64,000 bases of DNA from Lepiota brunneoincarnata. Taxonomy: Eukaryota; Basidiomycota; Agaricomycetes; Agaricales; Agaricaceae. The notes under the pieces are model-generated. The model worked only from the letters and a program-made list of their open reading frames with translations, was not told the origin of the DNA and searched no databases. The stretch lies in assembly GCA_023014365.1 (NCBI GenBank), contig JAEBUN010000015.1, forward strand, positions 124,001-188,000, read 5' to 3'. This document shows positions 62,681 through 64,000 of this stretch, one piece after another. Position numbers and translations under genes: made by a program. The first letter of the stretch is position 1. Each line of letters starts with the position of its first letter.

Positions 62681-62913
62681 TGACCCTATCCACCCCTTGT
62701 CTGCCACGCCCTGGTTTCCGTCAGGGTAGCGGGCTCCTCACCCACGCGCACTTCTTTATGGAGTGTAGCCTTTCAAGTCAGCGGGACTCTCTTCCCTACC
62801 TTCATTGGTAGTTATACCATGTAGTAGCTGCCTTGTACGTAGCTAGTGCACGCGGACTGTGTTCGAGCACTGCGTTATAAATTGTTGATTTCAAAAAAAA
62901 AAAAAAAAAAAAA

Positions 62914-63320
62914 CAGCCTCCTCGAAGGCTTTCAGAGGAATAACAATCCGAAGGGGGCAATGGTCAGATTGACCCCACAGATTGGGACACCACGTGGAAA
63001 GCGGCAGATGGCCTGCAGTCGCCCTCGCAAACATGAGGTCAATCATGGTAGAAGCAAGCCCCTCCCCAAAGGGGAAATGTGTGGGGCCAGGGTTCTCAGA
63101 AAGTGAGAGGTCCAAGCCCAACGAGTCTGCCGTTTCCAGCAGGGAGGCAGCAGCAGCAGGGTTGTGGGGAGCCCACAGGTCCCACTGCGGCGAACAGCAG
63201 TTAAAGTCCCCAGACATGAGGGCACACTGCAGGAGAGAGTCCACGGCATCCGCCAAATAGCGAATGCCCGACTGCCTGTCGTCTGAATAGATGTTAAGAA
63301 AGTACACGGCCTCCCCATAC
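62914..63320 (-). pseudogene. LINE-A ORF2 fragment LA14, endonuclease part
   Basis: Minus strand, from YGEAVYFLNIYSDDRQSG through SGDFNC and QSDHCPLRI to AFEEAV. Cut on the left by the LINE-B poly(A) and on the right by the poly(T) of LA15 (63321). The SGDFN and SDH residues are preserved. Open but a fragment. Confidence 0.8.
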
Positions 63321-64000
63321 TTTTTTTTTTTTTTTTTTTTAAATCTCCAATTTATAACGCAGGCCACGTAGGGAGGCCGCGTGCAGCTACTAACTACGGT
63401 ACAACCCGAGCTGTAAGCTATAGGGTATCTGTACATACAATGCATGACCGCGGACGCGAGCATGCGTTTCCCCATGCCCAGGACGAAGCTGCCCCGAACG
63501 AACGGAGGCAGGAAGATGGCTGCCGCCCAGCACGCGGCACAGGAACCAAACCGGAGCGAGGTCCCCCCCCTCATCGGGGGTTAGGGGTCAATTCCCACGT
63601 AAATCCCTACACGCCGCCCGTAGACAGCGGGGGAATAACCAACGCCCCGGCCCGGACCCAACCGGGCGCCAGGCAGAGCCAGTAGCTGATACCCCCCGGG
63701 GGGGGCCCAGCCCTCTCAGCGAACGCGAACGCGGTCGGGGACGCCTCGAGGAAAGCAATGAGAGCCTCGACCGTAGCCGGGACCCCCGCCATGGAGTGCC
63801 TAGGGCAGCCCCGAAACACGTGCTCACGAGTTTCCTTCTGAAACCCGCAGCGACAGGAATAATCTTCCTGTGGGAAAAAGCGCCTCCGATAGCCCCCTAT
63901 CGGCGCGTGGTTAAGAATAGCATGTGTCATCCGGGCCATTACTGACACCGAGTGAGCGTGCGGGATCCAGGCCCCACTGTGGAGATACATGGGCCGCAGG
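63321..64000 (-). mobile_element. LINE-A copy LA15 (minus), 3' end, continues past the window
   Basis: Poly(T) 63321-63340, LINE-A tail, and ORF2 C-terminus running off the right edge. Inserted into LA14. The second target copy would lie outside the window. Confidence 0.85.
63607..64000 (-). pseudogene. LINE-A ORF2 C-terminus (LA15) with lost stop
   Basis: Finger present (CRCGFQKETREHVFRGC). The normal stop TAG after the PPGGIG end reads TAC here (GGTATCAGCTACTGG instead of GGTATCGGCTAGTAG), so the frame extends about 30 codons into the 3' UTR to 63607. The N-terminal part is beyond the window. Confidence 0.75.

Larger units (their letters stand above)
58596..62913 (+). mobile_element. LINE-B copy LB2 (5'-truncated), carrying SINE S2
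   Basis: RT, RNase H-like region and finger, then a 3' UTR interrupted by S2 and ending CTGCGTTATAAATTGTTGATTTC plus poly(A) 62893-62913. The first about 40 bp (GATTGCTTCT...GACCTGATGG) are very close to LINE-A, after which the two families diverge. The UTR has a stable CCCCCTTCGGGGG hairpin near 62657. Confidence 0.87.

Noticed and set aside
1..64000. CRISPR arrays, operons, bacterial promoters or prophage
   Set aside because: The repeats are long dispersed retroelements with poly(A) tails and target duplications. There is no short regularly spaced repeat and no prokaryotic gene arrangement.

Overview
The window is a nest of retrotransposons from a eukaryotic genome, most likely a filamentous basidiomycete fungus. 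No cellular housekeeping gene, rRNA, functional tRNA, CRISPR array or prokaryotic feature was found. The fungal assignment is an inference. It rests on the ORF1 (zinc-knuckle) plus ORF2 (apurinic endonuclease, reverse transcriptase, RNase H, C-terminal finger) layout of I/Tad1-type LINEs, on an N-terminal piece of a fungal-style hAT transposase at 10198-10749, and on CpG-directed decay of the older copies.

I named five sequence families. LINE-A is the main one: full length about 6.7 kb, 5' end starting CATCCCTTCTTGG, ORF1 731 aa, ORF2 1294 aa, ORFs overlapping as ATGA, tail ending TTATAAATTGGAGATTT(A)n. LINE-B is a diverged cousin with tail AAATTGTTGATTTC(A)n. C is a non-autonomous family with a 201-aa ORF and a LINE-A-like tail. 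S is a tRNA-headed SINE of about 1.07 kb with a LINE-B-like tail. D is an unknown sequence of about 1.2 kb, found only upstream of 5'-truncated LINE-A in chimeras.

Layout. 1-2065: decayed LINE-B (-). 2066-9773: a LINE-A (+) split by a C element (-), which is itself split by a LINE-A (-) carrying a SINE and by a D/LINE-A chimera (+). 9774-10749: ORF1 scrap of a related LINE, then a hAT piece. 10750-13136 and 37505-40010: two halves of one LINE-A (+), joined by an identical target duplication. Between them lie LINE-A copies in both orientations, a 3.3 kb inverted repeat, the only complete ORF2 (20091-23975), C3, a D/LINE-A chimera (E1, -) and a full-length LINE-A (LA11, +) that has lost its RT core and carries a C insertion. 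About 27.4-40.8 kb is repeated almost exactly at 40.8-54.1 kb. 53352-57787: a third D-type or LINE-A minus copy (E3) carrying a solo LTR. 57788-64000: LINE-A fragments and a LINE-B (+) with a second SINE.

The families appear to act together. LINE-A probably supplies the machinery for C and for the D chimeras, and LINE-B for S, as judged from shared 3' tails. The copies then served as targets for each other and as substrates for homologous recombination: the 13.34 kb tandem duplication can be traced to an unequal exchange within a 66-bp interval between two LINE-A minus copies. Because long near-identical repeats are also where assemblies fail, the duplication and the inverted repeat need read-level confirmation.
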